From HXMU1420-13 sp024742815 (GTDB taxonomy: Bacteria > Bacteroidota > Rhodothermia > Balneolales > Balneolaceae), in contig JANSXX010000003.1 in the NCBI GenBank assembly GCA_024742815.1, positions 1 to 64,000 on the forward strand: 64,000 bases of DNA, given 5' to 3'. A program made the position numbers and the translations under genes. The first letter of the stretch is position 1. Each line of letters begins with the position of its first letter. The notes under the pieces were generated by a model that saw nothing but the letters and a program-made list of their open reading frames with translations, made no database searches and had not been told where the DNA came from. This document shows, piece after piece, positions 52,282 through 61,663 of this stretch.

Positions 52282-53484
52282 ATGCAAGCAACTGAAATTA
52301 AAACCAAGTACGACCAACCCAATAATCGCGGTTATTTTGGTGATTATGGCGGGAAGTTTGTCCCCGAAATTCTAATTCCTGCGATCACAGCATTGGAAGA
52401 AGAATATCAAAAAGCGCAAAACGATCCTGAGTTTCTACAGCAATATCACGAATTGTTGGAGGAGTATGTTGGCAGACCAACTAAGCTCACTTTTGCCGAT
52501 AAACTCACTGCCCATTACGGAAAGGCAAAGATTTACCTGAAACGGGAAGATTTATGCCATACCGGAGCGCACAAAATTAACAATGCGATCGGACAGATAT
52601 TACTTGCTCGGCGCATGGGAAAAACCCGCATTATCGCTGAAACGGGTGCAGGTCAGCATGGAGTTGCTACCGCAACAGCTTGCGCTAAGTTCGGCATGCA
52701 ATGCATCGTGTACATGGGTGCTGAAGATACCGTTCGTCAAAAATTGAATGTAGATCGAATGCGTTTAATGGGCGCTGAGGTTCGCGAAGTAACCAGTGGG
52801 TCAAAAACACTAAAAGATGCCACCAACGAAGCCATCCGCGATTGGGTGACCAATGTTGATGATACGTTTTATATTATCGGATCAGTGGTTGGGCCTCATC
52901 CATATCCTATGATGGTTCGAAATTTCCATCGCGTAATTGGGGATGAAACCAAACGACAGATTTTGGAGAAAGAAGGTCGTTTACCGGATTATTTGGTAGC
53001 CTGTGTAGGTGGTGGATCGAACGCACTCGGTTTATTTTATCCGTTTATGGATGACGACGTTGAAATCATAGGTGTTGAGGCTGCCGGTTATGGTGTGGAT
53101 TCAGGTCAGACTGCTGCAACCATTACCAAAGGAACTCCGGGCATTTTACATGGCTCTTTAAGTTATTTGCTTCATGACGCTAACGGACAAATTGAATTAG
53201 CTCACTCAATCTCAGCCGGTTTAGATTATCCCGGAATTGGTCCGGAACATTCTTATTTACATGATTCCGGTCGGGTACAATACCACGCAGTAACAGACGA
53301 AGAAGCGATGGAAGCTGTAAAATTATTATCGCAAAAAGAAGGAATTATTCCTGCGCTAGAAACCGCACATGCCTTTGCATGGTTAGAGAATCTGATGCCG
53401 GAAACCACTGCTGATGAGATTGTGATTCTTAATCTCTCCGGTCGCGGTGATAAAGACATGAAAACGATTTCTGAAAACTTGTAA
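52282..53484 (+). CDS. trpB: Tryptophan synthase beta chain
   Basis: A 400-residue PLP enzyme joining indole and serine. Lys98 in HTGAHKINNA is the PLP lysine. The glycine-rich phosphate loop GGGSNA and the Glu in the GAGQHG region complete the site. A 52-bp gap to trpF and a following GCGGAT/ATCCGC hairpin separate it from trpA, but the operon likely continues. TrpB1-type length. Confidence 0.97.
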   Translation: MQATEIKTKYDQPNNRGYFGDYGGKFVPEILIPAITALEEEYQKAQNDPEFLQQYHELLEEYVGRPTKLTFADKLTAHYGKAKIYLKREDLCHTGAHKINNAIGQILLARRMGKTRIIAETGAGQHGVATATACAKFGMQCIVYMGAEDTVRQKLNVDRMRLMGAEVREVTSGSKTLKDATNEAIRDWVTNVDDTFYIIGSVVGPHPYPMMVRNFHRVIGDETKRQILEKEGRLPDYLVACVGGGSNALGLFYPFMDDDVEIIGVEAAGYGVDSGQTAATITKGTPGILHGSLSYLLHDANGQIELAHSISAGLDYPGIGPEHSYLHDSGRVQYHAVTDEEAMEAVKLLSQKEGIIPALETAHAFAWLENLMPETTADEIVILNLSGRGDKDMKTISENL

Positions 53485-53521
53485 GTGCGGATTGCTATCC
53501 GCCCAATTAACGTCTGAATAG

Positions 53522-54319
53522 ATGAACCGAATAACAAAGAAATTTCAAGAAAAAAAGACGGATGAAAAGCTTATGAGCTTGTTCATCACCGCAGGGTACC
53601 CGGATTTAGAATCTACTGTGGATTTGATTTTAGGCTTCGAAAAAAACGGAGCGGATGTCATCGAATTAGGCATGCCTTTCAGCGATCCTTTAGCTGATGG
53701 TCCGACCATTCAATATTCGAGCGATGTTGCTATCGAAAAAGGAATTTCCATCGACAAAATCATGGATATGGTGGCTGAGATTCGTAAACATTCTGAAATT
53801 CCGATTATTTTGATGGGTTATATGAATCCGGTTCTCAGGTATGGTGTTGCTAAATTCTGTGATCGAGCCAAAGAAGTTGGAGTAGATGGATTTATCCTGC
53901 CTGATATCCCCGTAGAAGAAAGTGGATTGATCGAACGAGAAGCTAAAGAAGTAGATATTCCAATCATTTATTTAGTGGCCCCAAATACCACCGACGAGCG
54001 TATGCGTCTAGCAGATGAAAAGTCCAATGGTTTTGTGTATTGTGTTTCGGTTACCGGTGTTACAGGAGCTCGAAGTGGTGAGGAAGTTTCTCAATCAGTA
54101 AATAGATTCATCGAAAGAGTTGGTGAAAACGTTACCAAAAACCCAAAAATGATAGGATTTGGTATTAAATCATTTGATGATGCACAAAAAATTGCTGAGA
54201 AAGCAGATGGGTTTATTGTAGGGAGCGCGCTGATAAACAAAATCAAGGAAGTGTATCCACAACAAAATTGGAAAGACCACGTCTTTGATTTCGTACATTC
54301 TTTAAAATTTGGGAAATAA
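53522..54319 (+). CDS. trpA: Tryptophan synthase alpha chain
   Basis: A 265-residue TIM-barrel that cleaves indole-glycerol-phosphate and passes indole to TrpB. The catalytic acids are Glu48 in VIELGMPFSDP and Asp59 in LADGPTIQ; the phosphate site lies in the late VGSALINK. It begins 37 bases after trpB, past a short hairpin. It completes the eight-gene trp operon. Confidence 0.97.
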   Translation: MNRITKKFQEKKTDEKLMSLFITAGYPDLESTVDLILGFEKNGADVIELGMPFSDPLADGPTIQYSSDVAIEKGISIDKIMDMVAEIRKHSEIPIILMGYMNPVLRYGVAKFCDRAKEVGVDGFILPDIPVEESGLIEREAKEVDIPIIYLVAPNTTDERMRLADEKSNGFVYCVSVTGVTGARSGEEVSQSVNRFIERVGENVTKNPKMIGFGIKSFDDAQKIAEKADGFIVGSALINKIKEVYPQQNWKDHVFDFVHSLKFGK

Positions 54320-54330
54320 AAGTTCAATTT

Positions 54331-55401
54331 ATGAGGTATTTGAAAAGTTTAGTTCTACTCGCATTATTGGCAGGATTAGTTGCATGTGAAGGTGATTTCA
54401 GAGAGCGGGCAGATGGTAATCCGAGAGAGTTTATCGTAGTAATGGATTCTACCAAATGGGAGAGTGCAACTGCCGAAGCTATTCGAGATACCTTCGGGAA
54501 ATATATCTTCACCTTACCAAACGCAGAACCGAATTACGATTTAATGTTTATGCCCATTCGCTCTCGGCAGCAGTTAGAGCGCATTCGAAAAGGTAGAAAC
54601 GTAATATTTGCAGCTCCGCTAAACGAAGACACTAACGTTGGTCGACAAATTAAGGCGTTTTTGGATGATGGCGTAGAAGCTCGGGTAGAATCCGGTGAAA
54701 GCTTTGCCTTTCCAATCGAAGATCAGTGGTATAAAGATCAATATGTGTTGATACTTACCTCGACATCAGATTCTGTACTTGCTGAAAAAATCAGAAATTC
54801 TGAACAAGCGTTGGTCTCAAGTGCCCTTGAAAAAGAACTTCAGCGCTGGAATTGGGATGTGTACGAGAAGAAAGAGCAGACTCAGTATTCCGATTCGCTC
54901 TGGAACGATCATGGCTTTATGGTCCGCTTTCAGCATGATTATTACAAGGGCGTTGATACGCTAAACTTCCAAACCTATAGACGATTACTGCCCGATAATG
55001 AGCGCAGAATGTGGATTTGGTGGAAAGATGATGTGACTGACATTAGTTTTTTAGATAACGACTGGATAAATGCCACACGCGATAGTTTACTGCAAACCTA
55101 TTTTAAAGGAGGGAGAGAAAATCAATATGTTTCCACTGAATATCGTCGTCCTGTAGAAACAGAATCCTTCCAAAAAGGTAGATATTTAGCCTACGAAACT
55201 CTCGGAACCTGGCAATTGATCAATGGTGCCATGGGCGGACCTTTTGTCAACTTCACTTACTATGATCCTGCTACAAATCGATTGTTTATGATCGAATATC
55301 ATCAATTTGCACCTCGTGTTCGTAAGAAGTTGCCGTTCGTGCGCCAATTCAGAGCAATGGGGAGAACCTTTGAGAGTGATTCTACCTGGACATCAAATTA
55401 A
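54331..55401 (+). CDS. DUF4837-family lipoprotein
   Basis: A 356-residue lipoprotein (signal VLLALLAGLVAC, Cys19). The FCB-specific DUF4837 domain fills the rest: an early NPREFIVVMDSTKWES motif, PNYDLMFMPI, RRNVIFAA-like segments and a late LWQTFE-like WQLINGAMGGPFVNF segment. The function of the family is unknown. It starts 11 bases after trpA on the same strand and may share the transcript, or be separate; a link to tryptophan metabolism is not evident. Confidence 0.88.
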   Translation: MRYLKSLVLLALLAGLVACEGDFRERADGNPREFIVVMDSTKWESATAEAIRDTFGKYIFTLPNAEPNYDLMFMPIRSRQQLERIRKGRNVIFAAPLNEDTNVGRQIKAFLDDGVEARVESGESFAFPIEDQWYKDQYVLILTSTSDSVLAEKIRNSEQALVSSALEKELQRWNWDVYEKKEQTQYSDSLWNDHGFMVRFQHDYYKGVDTLNFQTYRRLLPDNERRMWIWWKDDVTDISFLDNDWINATRDSLLQTYFKGGRENQYVSTEYRRPVETESFQKGRYLAYETLGTWQLINGAMGGPFVNFTYYDPATNRLFMIEYHQFAPRVRKKLPFVRQFRAMGRTFESDSTWTSN

Positions 55402-55410
55402 AGCGAATTC

Positions 55411-56583
55411 GTGGATAAGAATACTGATAAGCACCAATTTATCCGCGATGCGCTAGAATTACGGGAAAAACAAAATCAGCTAAGAACATTACATCCTTTA
55501 GATCCTGCAATGAATAGTATGCAGGTTTATAAAGATGGAGTTCCATTAATTAACTTCTCATCGAACGATTATTTGGGGCTTTCTAAGCATCCGAAAGTTA
55601 TTGACCGGGCTGAAGCATATCTAAAAAAGTATGGCGCCGGATCGGGAGCGAGTAGGTTGGTTACGGGCACACTTACTATTCATGAGGCACTAGAAGAAAA
55701 GCTTGCGACTACCTTTGGCACCGAAGCTGCTTTATTATTTAACTCGGGTTTTCAGGCCAATACTTCCATTATTCCGGCTCTGGTTGATCGCAATTCATGT
55801 ATTTTTATAGATAAAAAGTGCCATAACAGCCTTATACAAGGTTCAATTTTGAGTAGGGCAACCATAAAGCGATTTAAGCACAACGATTTAGATCACCTCA
55901 CTGAGTTACTAAAGCAATCGGAAAATGGAAAGTACAATCGACTTCTTATCGTCTCCGAAACAGTGTTTAGCATGGATGGAGATCGAAGTCCGGTAGTAGA
56001 TCTTGCAAGATTAGCAGCAGATTTTAACGCACTTTTTTATTCTGATGATGCTCATGCATTAGGCGTATTGGGTGAAAGCGGCTTAGGATTAAATTACCAG
56101 CAAACCGGAATTGATATTTCGCTGGGAACCTTTGGTAAAGCCTTTGGAAGTTTCGGTGCTTTTGTAGCTTGTTCACAGGAAATGAAAGAATTTTTAGTTA
56201 ATCATTCGGGTGGATTCATCTATACAACCGCTTTACCTCCGGCCGTGATAGGAGCCCTCGATGCAGCACTTGATTTGATCCCGGAAATGGAAGAAGAACG
56301 GAAAAGGCTGATTGAAACGATTGTCACTTTTAAAGCAGAGCTCGAACAATTAGGTTTTGAAACAGAGCCCTCCGATTCGCAAATAATTCCAATAATTATC
56401 GGTGATGAAAAGGAAACAATTGAATTATCAAATCATTTGCACAACAATGGTTTATGGGTTTCAGCTATACGTCCGCCTACGGTAGAAAAGGGTGCTTCAA
56501 GAATTCGTATTACTTTCACTTCGAAGCACACAGAGAATGATATTCAAAAGCTGTTAGCCGCTTTAAAGACCTGGAAACGATGA
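55411..56583 (+). CDS. bioF: 8-amino-7-oxononanoate synthase
   Basis: A 390-residue PLP-dependent aminotransferase-fold enzyme that condenses pimeloyl-ACP and alanine in biotin synthesis. The PLP lysine is Lys243 in LGTFGKAFGSFG; the HNS and DDAHALGVLGE motifs are present. It starts at GTG 55411, nine bases after the DUF4837 gene, and overlaps the esterase gene by ATGA. First of five biotin-related genes. Confidence 0.95.
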   Translation: MDKNTDKHQFIRDALELREKQNQLRTLHPLDPAMNSMQVYKDGVPLINFSSNDYLGLSKHPKVIDRAEAYLKKYGAGSGASRLVTGTLTIHEALEEKLATTFGTEAALLFNSGFQANTSIIPALVDRNSCIFIDKKCHNSLIQGSILSRATIKRFKHNDLDHLTELLKQSENGKYNRLLIVSETVFSMDGDRSPVVDLARLAADFNALFYSDDAHALGVLGESGLGLNYQQTGIDISLGTFGKAFGSFGAFVACSQEMKEFLVNHSGGFIYTTALPPAVIGALDAALDLIPEMEEERKRLIETIVTFKAELEQLGFETEPSDSQIIPIIIGDEKETIELSNHLHNNGLWVSAIRPPTVEKGASRIRITFTSKHTENDIQKLLAALKTWKR

Positions 56584-57269
56584 TCGAAATTTTAGCTTAT
56601 CATGGGTGGGGATTTGATGCGTCTTTTTGGGATAAGATGAAGGGAAATCTCCCTGAATCATTCACTTTTAAAGCAGCAAACAGAGGCTATTTCGGGAAAG
56701 ATTATCTGCCAACATTTAGTGAAAATGCCGATACAAAAGTACTCTTTACTCATTCATTTGGCACCCATTGGTTGAACGAGGAATTAGTGCATCAGGCAGA
56801 CTATTTGGTGTTATTCAGTGCATTCGATCAGTTTATTACCGGACACTCTGATCAGGAAAAAAGAGAAAGAAAGATGCTCCAGCGAATGATTACGCAATTC
56901 AACCGAGATCCAGATGAAGTGTTGAAGAACTTTTATGCAGGTTGTTTTCATCCCTTTAAAAAGTCTTTTACTGTGCCGAATGAAATGAATGAACAGCTTT
57001 TGAGTAATGATCTTGAATTGCTGAAAGATTGCTCATTAGATTGGAGTTCAATTCCCACCAAAGTTATCGGCATTTGCGGAGCTGAAGACCAAATTGTGCC
57101 TTACCAACGTACGAATGCTTTTTTCGACCAATTAAGAGTTAATTCTGTAAAAGTGATCGAAAATTCAGGACACGCTTTGCCAATTACAAATTCTTCGGAT
57201 TGTTGGTCGTTTCTCAATCGAGTAGTTCCTATTTTTAGGGAGTATGCAGAAAGAAATGAATCTGAATAA
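56580..57269 (+). CDS. Alpha/beta hydrolase, probable pimeloyl-ACP methyl ester esterase
   Basis: A 229-residue alpha/beta-hydrolase. The catalytic triad is Ser59 (HSFG), Asp170 (GAEDQIVP) and His198 (SGHALP). Its placement between bioF and bioC with ATGA and 26-bp overlaps indicates that it is the BioH-type enzyme that removes the methyl group from pimeloyl-ACP methyl ester. The overall sequence is not close to classical BioH or BioG, so it may be a lineage-specific esterase. Activity is inferred from context. Confidence 0.82.
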   Translation: MIEILAYHGWGFDASFWDKMKGNLPESFTFKAANRGYFGKDYLPTFSENADTKVLFTHSFGTHWLNEELVHQADYLVLFSAFDQFITGHSDQEKRERKMLQRMITQFNRDPDEVLKNFYAGCFHPFKKSFTVPNEMNEQLLSNDLELLKDCSLDWSSIPTKVIGICGAEDQIVPYQRTNAFFDQLRVNSVKVIENSGHALPITNSSDCWSFLNRVVPIFREYAERNESE

Positions 57270-58032
57270 TAATATCGCCCGTTCATTCGGGAAATCGGCT
57301 CAAAACTATCATCAAAAGGCGGAAATTCAACGTAAAGTTGCAAACGGACTTGTTGCTTCTTTACGTCCCTGGAAGGATATTTTACCGGAAGGTCCGATTC
57401 TTGAAGTAGGCTGCGGAACAGGGTTTCTAACCGGAGCAATGATTAATGAGTTTCCCAATCGAGCATTTACAATAACGGATGCATCATCGGATATGGTGAA
57501 TTTTGCTAAAGAGCAGCTTGGGGAGACATCTACGAGAAGATTTGAAGTTTTGAACGTGGATACAATCTCATCTTCTGAGCCCAAATATGCATGTATCGTA
57601 AGTAATTTTGCAGCCCAATGGTTTGGTGATACCGCAATCGGACTTGAGAAACTCGGGGAGATGCTTCTACCGGGCGGGCTACTATTAGTTGCTTTTCCGG
57701 GTAATCACAGTTTTGCGGAATGGTACGAGTGTTGCTTGGAACTCGGTTTACCTTTTACTGCCAATCCACTTCCGGATGTTGAAGAAGTGGTGGTGAAATT
57801 ATCGATGGGACCTTTTCAAATTGATTATTATGAAAACGATCTGTTCCAAACTTTTGATCATGCCATTGACTTTTTTAAGCACATTAAGGAAATAGGAGCA
57901 GGCGAAAACTTAACCGGTAAATCTCTAAACGCAATACAATTACGGTTACTAGCTAAGCATTGGGATGAGAAGGTAAATCCCGTAAAAGTGAAATGGCATG
58001 TAGTGTATCTTGCTGCAAAAAAAGATGGATAA
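57244..58032 (+). CDS. bioC: Malonyl-ACP O-methyltransferase
   Basis: A 262-residue class I SAM methyltransferase that methylates malonyl-ACP to start pimelate assembly. The SAM loop EVGCGTGFLTG (residues about 52-62), the ITDASSDM post-motif and SNFAAQW fit BioC. ATG 57244 overlaps the esterase by 26 bp; ATG 57256 is an alternative start. It ends in TAATG, the bioD start. Confidence 0.92.
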   Translation: MQKEMNLNNNIARSFGKSAQNYHQKAEIQRKVANGLVASLRPWKDILPEGPILEVGCGTGFLTGAMINEFPNRAFTITDASSDMVNFAKEQLGETSTRRFEVLNVDTISSSEPKYACIVSNFAAQWFGDTAIGLEKLGEMLLPGGLLLVAFPGNHSFAEWYECCLELGLPFTANPLPDVEEVVVKLSMGPFQIDYYENDLFQTFDHAIDFFKHIKEIGAGENLTGKSLNAIQLRLLAKHWDEKVNPVKVKWHVVYLAAKKDG

Positions 58033-58661
58033 TGATCGAAATTCCTAAACAATTTTTTATTACCGGAACTGATACCGAAATTGGGAAAACGGTAGTCTCC
58101 GCAATGTTTATGTCTGCTTTGGATGCAACTTATTGGAAGCCAATTCAATCCGGACTTGAAGAAGAAACCGACTCGCAGTTTGTTCAACGAATCTCAGAAG
58201 CTGGTAATGAGAGAATTATCCCCGAGCGATGGGTTTTGAACGCACCAATGAGTCCACATGCATCCGCCGAAATTGATGGAGTTTCAATCACATTGGATGA
58301 TTTTGAATTACCAAAATATCAAACCCGACATTTAATTGTTGAAGGAGCAGGTGGATTGATTGTTCCGATCAATTGGGAACACACCATGCTGGATATCATC
58401 GAAAAATTAGCGTTACCGGTTTTATTAGTAGCTCGATCTGGTTTAGGAACGTTGAATCATACGTTATTATCATTAAAAGCGCTGCAGGATCGTGGAATTC
58501 GGGTTTTCGCAATCATGATGAGCGGTCCTTACCACGACAGCAACCGCGAAACACTGAGAAAATTAAGTGATTTACCCGTTTACGAACTTGGTCATCTTCC
58601 CAACATTGATAAAAAATCATTGCAAGTGGCATTTAGCCAATTAGTTAGTCTGGAGGCATAA
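58032..58661 (+). CDS. bioD: Dethiobiotin synthetase
   Basis: A 209-residue ATP-dependent carboxylase-like enzyme. ATG 58032 is chosen because it overlaps the bioC stop in TAATG and gives the family N-terminus with the P-loop GTDTEIGKT (about residues 12-20). The GAGGLIVPI motif and the Lys/Asp-binding region (PIQSG) are present. Next step in biotin synthesis after BioA. Confidence 0.95.
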   Translation: MIEIPKQFFITGTDTEIGKTVVSAMFMSALDATYWKPIQSGLEEETDSQFVQRISEAGNERIIPERWVLNAPMSPHASAEIDGVSITLDDFELPKYQTRHLIVEGAGGLIVPINWEHTMLDIIEKLALPVLLVARSGLGTLNHTLLSLKALQDRGIRVFAIMMSGPYHDSNRETLRKLSDLPVYELGHLPNIDKKSLQVAFSQLVSLEA

Positions 58662-58671
58662 TACAATCAGC

Positions 58672-59949
58672 ATGCACAAGAATATCTGGCAACCATTTAC
58701 CATTTTAAAAGGCAGTCCTGAGCCCCAAAAGGTGAAATCGGGTAAGGGAGCGTATCTTACGTTAGAAGATGGCAGAGAAGTGTTGGATTGTATTTCGAGC
58801 TGGTGGGTGAATTTGCACGGTCATGCACATCCTGACATCGCAAAAGCAGTGTATGAACAAGCTCAAAAATTAGAGCACGTAATTTTTGCAGGATTTACCC
58901 ACGATCCGGCGGAGCAACTCGCTGAAAAAATCACTTCTAAGCTTCCCAAAAGTTTAAATCGGGTATTCTATTCAGATAATGGCTCAACGGCCGTAGAGGT
59001 GGCGCTGAAGGTTTCCTATCAGTATTGGCAGAACGTAGGCGAGAACCGAACAATCTTTATTTGTTTTGATGGAGCTTATCATGGCGATACACTTGGTGCG
59101 ATGTCGGTTGGGGAGCGCAATAACTTCTTTGCAGACACTTTTAATGATCTGCTTTTTGATGTAGAAGTAATCCCTTTTCCGGATACATGGATTGGAGATC
59201 CCGATCGTGCAAAGAAAGAAGATGCAGTCATCGAGCATTTGGAGAATTTGTTGGATGAACATCCCGAGAAATATGCTGGTATTGTAATGGAGCCGTTGAT
59301 TCAAGGCGCAGGAGGGATGCGCATGTGCAGTGAAGAGTTTATGCAAAAATTACACTGGGTAAATCGACAGTTTGATGTGCTTTTAATTTTGGATGAAGTC
59401 ATGACCGGATTTGGCAGAACCGGGGATTATTTCGCCTGCTTAAAAGCTCAGGTTGAACCCGATATAATTTGTTTGAGTAAAGGAATTACAGGTGGTTTTA
59501 GTCCATTGGCTGCAACTGTTTGTAGCGATCATATTTACAATACTTTTAACACTGATGATCCGGTTAAAACCTTTTGGCATGCGCATAGTTATACCGGTAA
59601 TCCTATTGGTTGCGCGGCCGGAATTGCTTCGTGGGATTTGTTGATCGAAAATGAGCATCGCTTCAAACAAATGGAGCAAATTCATTTAAAAAATATCGAA
59701 ATGATTGCTGATCATCCGAATCTCAAAAACGCGCGGGTAAAAGGAACCATCGCAGCAGTAGATATTATTAATGATGAGGCAGATGGGTATTATAATTCAA
59801 TCGCCAGTCACATCAAGAAAAACTGCCTTGATCTTGGATACTTATTTCGTCCGCTAGGCAATGCTTTTTATTTGATGCCGCCATATTGCGTTACCGAAGC
59901 AGAGATTGATGGGATGTATGATGCGTTGTTGGAATTGATTGATGAGTGA
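58672..59949 (+). CDS. bioA: Adenosylmethionine-8-amino-7-oxononanoate aminotransferase
   Basis: A 425-residue class III aminotransferase that converts KAPA to DAPA. The early ISSWWVNLHGHAHP motif (substrate pocket Trp), GAYHGDTLGAMSVGER and the PLP lysine region CLSKGITGGFSPLAAT are diagnostic. It follows bioD by 10 bases. BioB, which makes biotin from dethiobiotin, is absent from the window and must be elsewhere. Confidence 0.96.
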   Translation: MHKNIWQPFTILKGSPEPQKVKSGKGAYLTLEDGREVLDCISSWWVNLHGHAHPDIAKAVYEQAQKLEHVIFAGFTHDPAEQLAEKITSKLPKSLNRVFYSDNGSTAVEVALKVSYQYWQNVGENRTIFICFDGAYHGDTLGAMSVGERNNFFADTFNDLLFDVEVIPFPDTWIGDPDRAKKEDAVIEHLENLLDEHPEKYAGIVMEPLIQGAGGMRMCSEEFMQKLHWVNRQFDVLLILDEVMTGFGRTGDYFACLKAQVEPDIICLSKGITGGFSPLAATVCSDHIYNTFNTDDPVKTFWHAHSYTGNPIGCAAGIASWDLLIENEHRFKQMEQIHLKNIEMIADHPNLKNARVKGTIAAVDIINDEADGYYNSIASHIKKNCLDLGYLFRPLGNAFYLMPPYCVTEAEIDGMYDALLELIDE

Positions 59950-60309
59950 ATTTCAGTAATACATTTTTAAAGAAACACCAATTGTTCAAAGCCCAGCCAT
60001 CATTTCGCTAAAAGCGGGGTGATGGAGTTGTAAAAGAGATAAGAATTTGCAATTCAGCAGTAATCCATCAGCCGGATATTCATCCGACAGATGGAGAAGC
60101 TTAATCAAAGTTCTCAATTATTGAAAAAAAGATCGGCATTCACGAATTGACCCTTCAAACGTTTTATCAAATGAATGGTTTTAACCATTCATAAAATGTG
60201 TTGAAGTGAACTAAAATGCTCAGGAATTTTTGTTTTTTCTATCATCTTTAAGGCGGGTGAGCTTGTCGAACCCCCGTTGAAATGTAGCCAATTCTACTAT
60301 TGAATGGTT
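59950..60309. repeat. Convergent intergenic region with hairpin repeats
   Basis: A 360-bp gene-free gap between convergent genes. It carries CCATCATTTCGC...GCGGGGTGATGG (59997-60025), CCATCAGCCGGAT...ATCCGACAGATGG (60065-60094), a GGGT...ACCC element with 'gagcttgtcgaa' loop (60255-60273), and an ATGAATGGTTTTAACCATTCAT palindrome (60171-60192). That palindrome recurs at 60301-60321, where it overlaps the stop of the next gene. The first three are in the same order as at 10757-10994. No coding region or T-tract terminator. Confidence 0.75.
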
Positions 60310-60672
60310 TTAACCATTCATCTTCCCGCCAATCCAACCTAAATGGGTGTGTTTGAAATCATCCGAATGTTTGAGTCCGTATCCTAATATTCGATCCATG
60401 GCTGCGTGACCAAATAGGATGGCTCCTAAGAGTGAAAGTATTTCAGAATTAAAGTGAACTCCAAGCAAAAAAACGATGACTGCCAATCCCTTATGATGAA
60501 ATAGATTATAAATAATCGCACCAAATTTTGTGTTTATCGCATATCCAAACATCCCTATATCAGGACCAATAAAAAGGATTAAATACCACCACCAATCAGC
60601 TTCTTCCATCACCAAAAAGATTATAGCCGCGAGTAACTGAGCCGATTCTTCTAGTCTGAGAAGTACTTTCAT
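60310..60672 (-). CDS. DUF4260-family membrane protein
   Basis: A 120-residue protein with four membrane helices and the DUF4260 pattern LFIGPDIGMFGY...NLFHHKGLA...HAAMDRILGYGLK. The family is small, polytopic and of unknown function. Its last codons lie in a perfect palindrome (60301-60321). It overlaps the upstream epimerase gene by one base, so both are on one transcript. Confidence 0.88.
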   Translation of the reverse strand: MKVLLRLEESAQLLAAIIFLVMEEADWWWYLILFIGPDIGMFGYAINTKFGAIIYNLFHHKGLAVIVFLLGVHFNSEILSLLGAILFGHAAMDRILGYGLKHSDDFKHTHLGWIGGKMNG

Positions 60673-61661
60673 TATCCTAATTCTCCATAAGTGTTTAATA
60701 TCCGATCCATCATAGCATTGGTTGATTCATTTACAATCATTCTATCTGCCTCGGCTTCAAACCAAGCAATGGTGTCTTTTATACCTTCCGAAAATGGGAT
60801 GGTGGCGCAATAATCGGGGACAAAGCACTTGATTTTCGAATTGTCAAAAATACCGCAGTGGGCTTTATCACCCCAAAGCCCGTCTTTTTCACCGGGGGCG
60901 ATTTTGTCAATAAAATCTGTCGCAATATGAACAGCATTTAGCTCAGCACCAGCTGCATCAGCCACACATTGATAAATTTGATTCCATGTTAACCATTCAT
61001 CGCTGGTAATATGAAAAGCATGACCAATTGTGCGCTGATTGCCTAGCAATCCGTTAAATCCTTTTGCAAAGTCTTTGGAGTGTGTGATGGTCCACAAACT
61101 GGTTCCATCACCTTGTATGATCACTTTTTGGCCTTTTCTCATACGATCAATTACAGTAAATTCATTCCAACCGCCAATCGTTACCGGAATTACGGTTTCA
61201 TAAGTATGAGAAGGACGCACAATAGTGATCGGGAAATCAAAATCACGATATGCACTCATCAAGGCATCTTCGCAAGCGATCTTGTTGCGAGAGTATTCCC
61301 AATATGGATTATACAATGGGGTTGATTCCGTGATGAGCGGAAAAGTAGGCGGTTTTTGGTAGGCCGAAGCAGTTGAAATGAAGATGTATTGCTTTGTTTT
61401 ACCGCGAAAGTGTTCCAAATCATTTTGAATATGCTCTGGAGTAAATGCAACCCAATTTACCACTACATCCCATTCATGATCTTTTAATGCTAACTTAGTT
61501 TGCTCAGTATTATAAATATCGGCGGTAATGGTTTTGGCACCTGGTATATCAATCTTTCTGTTTCCACGATTCAACAGGTATAAATCGATTCCTTGTTCAA
61601 CTGCTAACTTACTGCTTGCCGTGCTGATATTTCCTGTTCCACCGATGTATAAAACTTTCAT
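60672..61661 (-). CDS. NAD-dependent epimerase/dehydratase-family protein (extended SDR)
   Basis: A 329-residue extended short-chain dehydrogenase. The NAD loop is YIGGTGNIS (residues about 5-13) and the following acidic-to-basic switch around LNRGNRK may favour NADP. A YxxxK-like catalytic pair lies in YWEYSRNKIACE. Substrate may be a nucleotide sugar or other sugar-like compound; unknown. It shares the operon with DUF4260 and RNase D. Confidence 0.85.
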   Translation of the reverse strand: MKVLYIGGTGNISTASSKLAVEQGIDLYLLNRGNRKIDIPGAKTITADIYNTEQTKLALKDHEWDVVVNWVAFTPEHIQNDLEHFRGKTKQYIFISTASAYQKPPTFPLITESTPLYNPYWEYSRNKIACEDALMSAYRDFDFPITIVRPSHTYETVIPVTIGGWNEFTVIDRMRKGQKVIIQGDGTSLWTITHSKDFAKGFNGLLGNQRTIGHAFHITSDEWLTWNQIYQCVADAAGAELNAVHIATDFIDKIAPGEKDGLWGDKAHCGIFDNSKIKCFVPDYCATIPFSEGIKDTIAWFEAEADRMIVNESTNAMMDRILNTYGELG

Positions 61662-61663
61662 AG

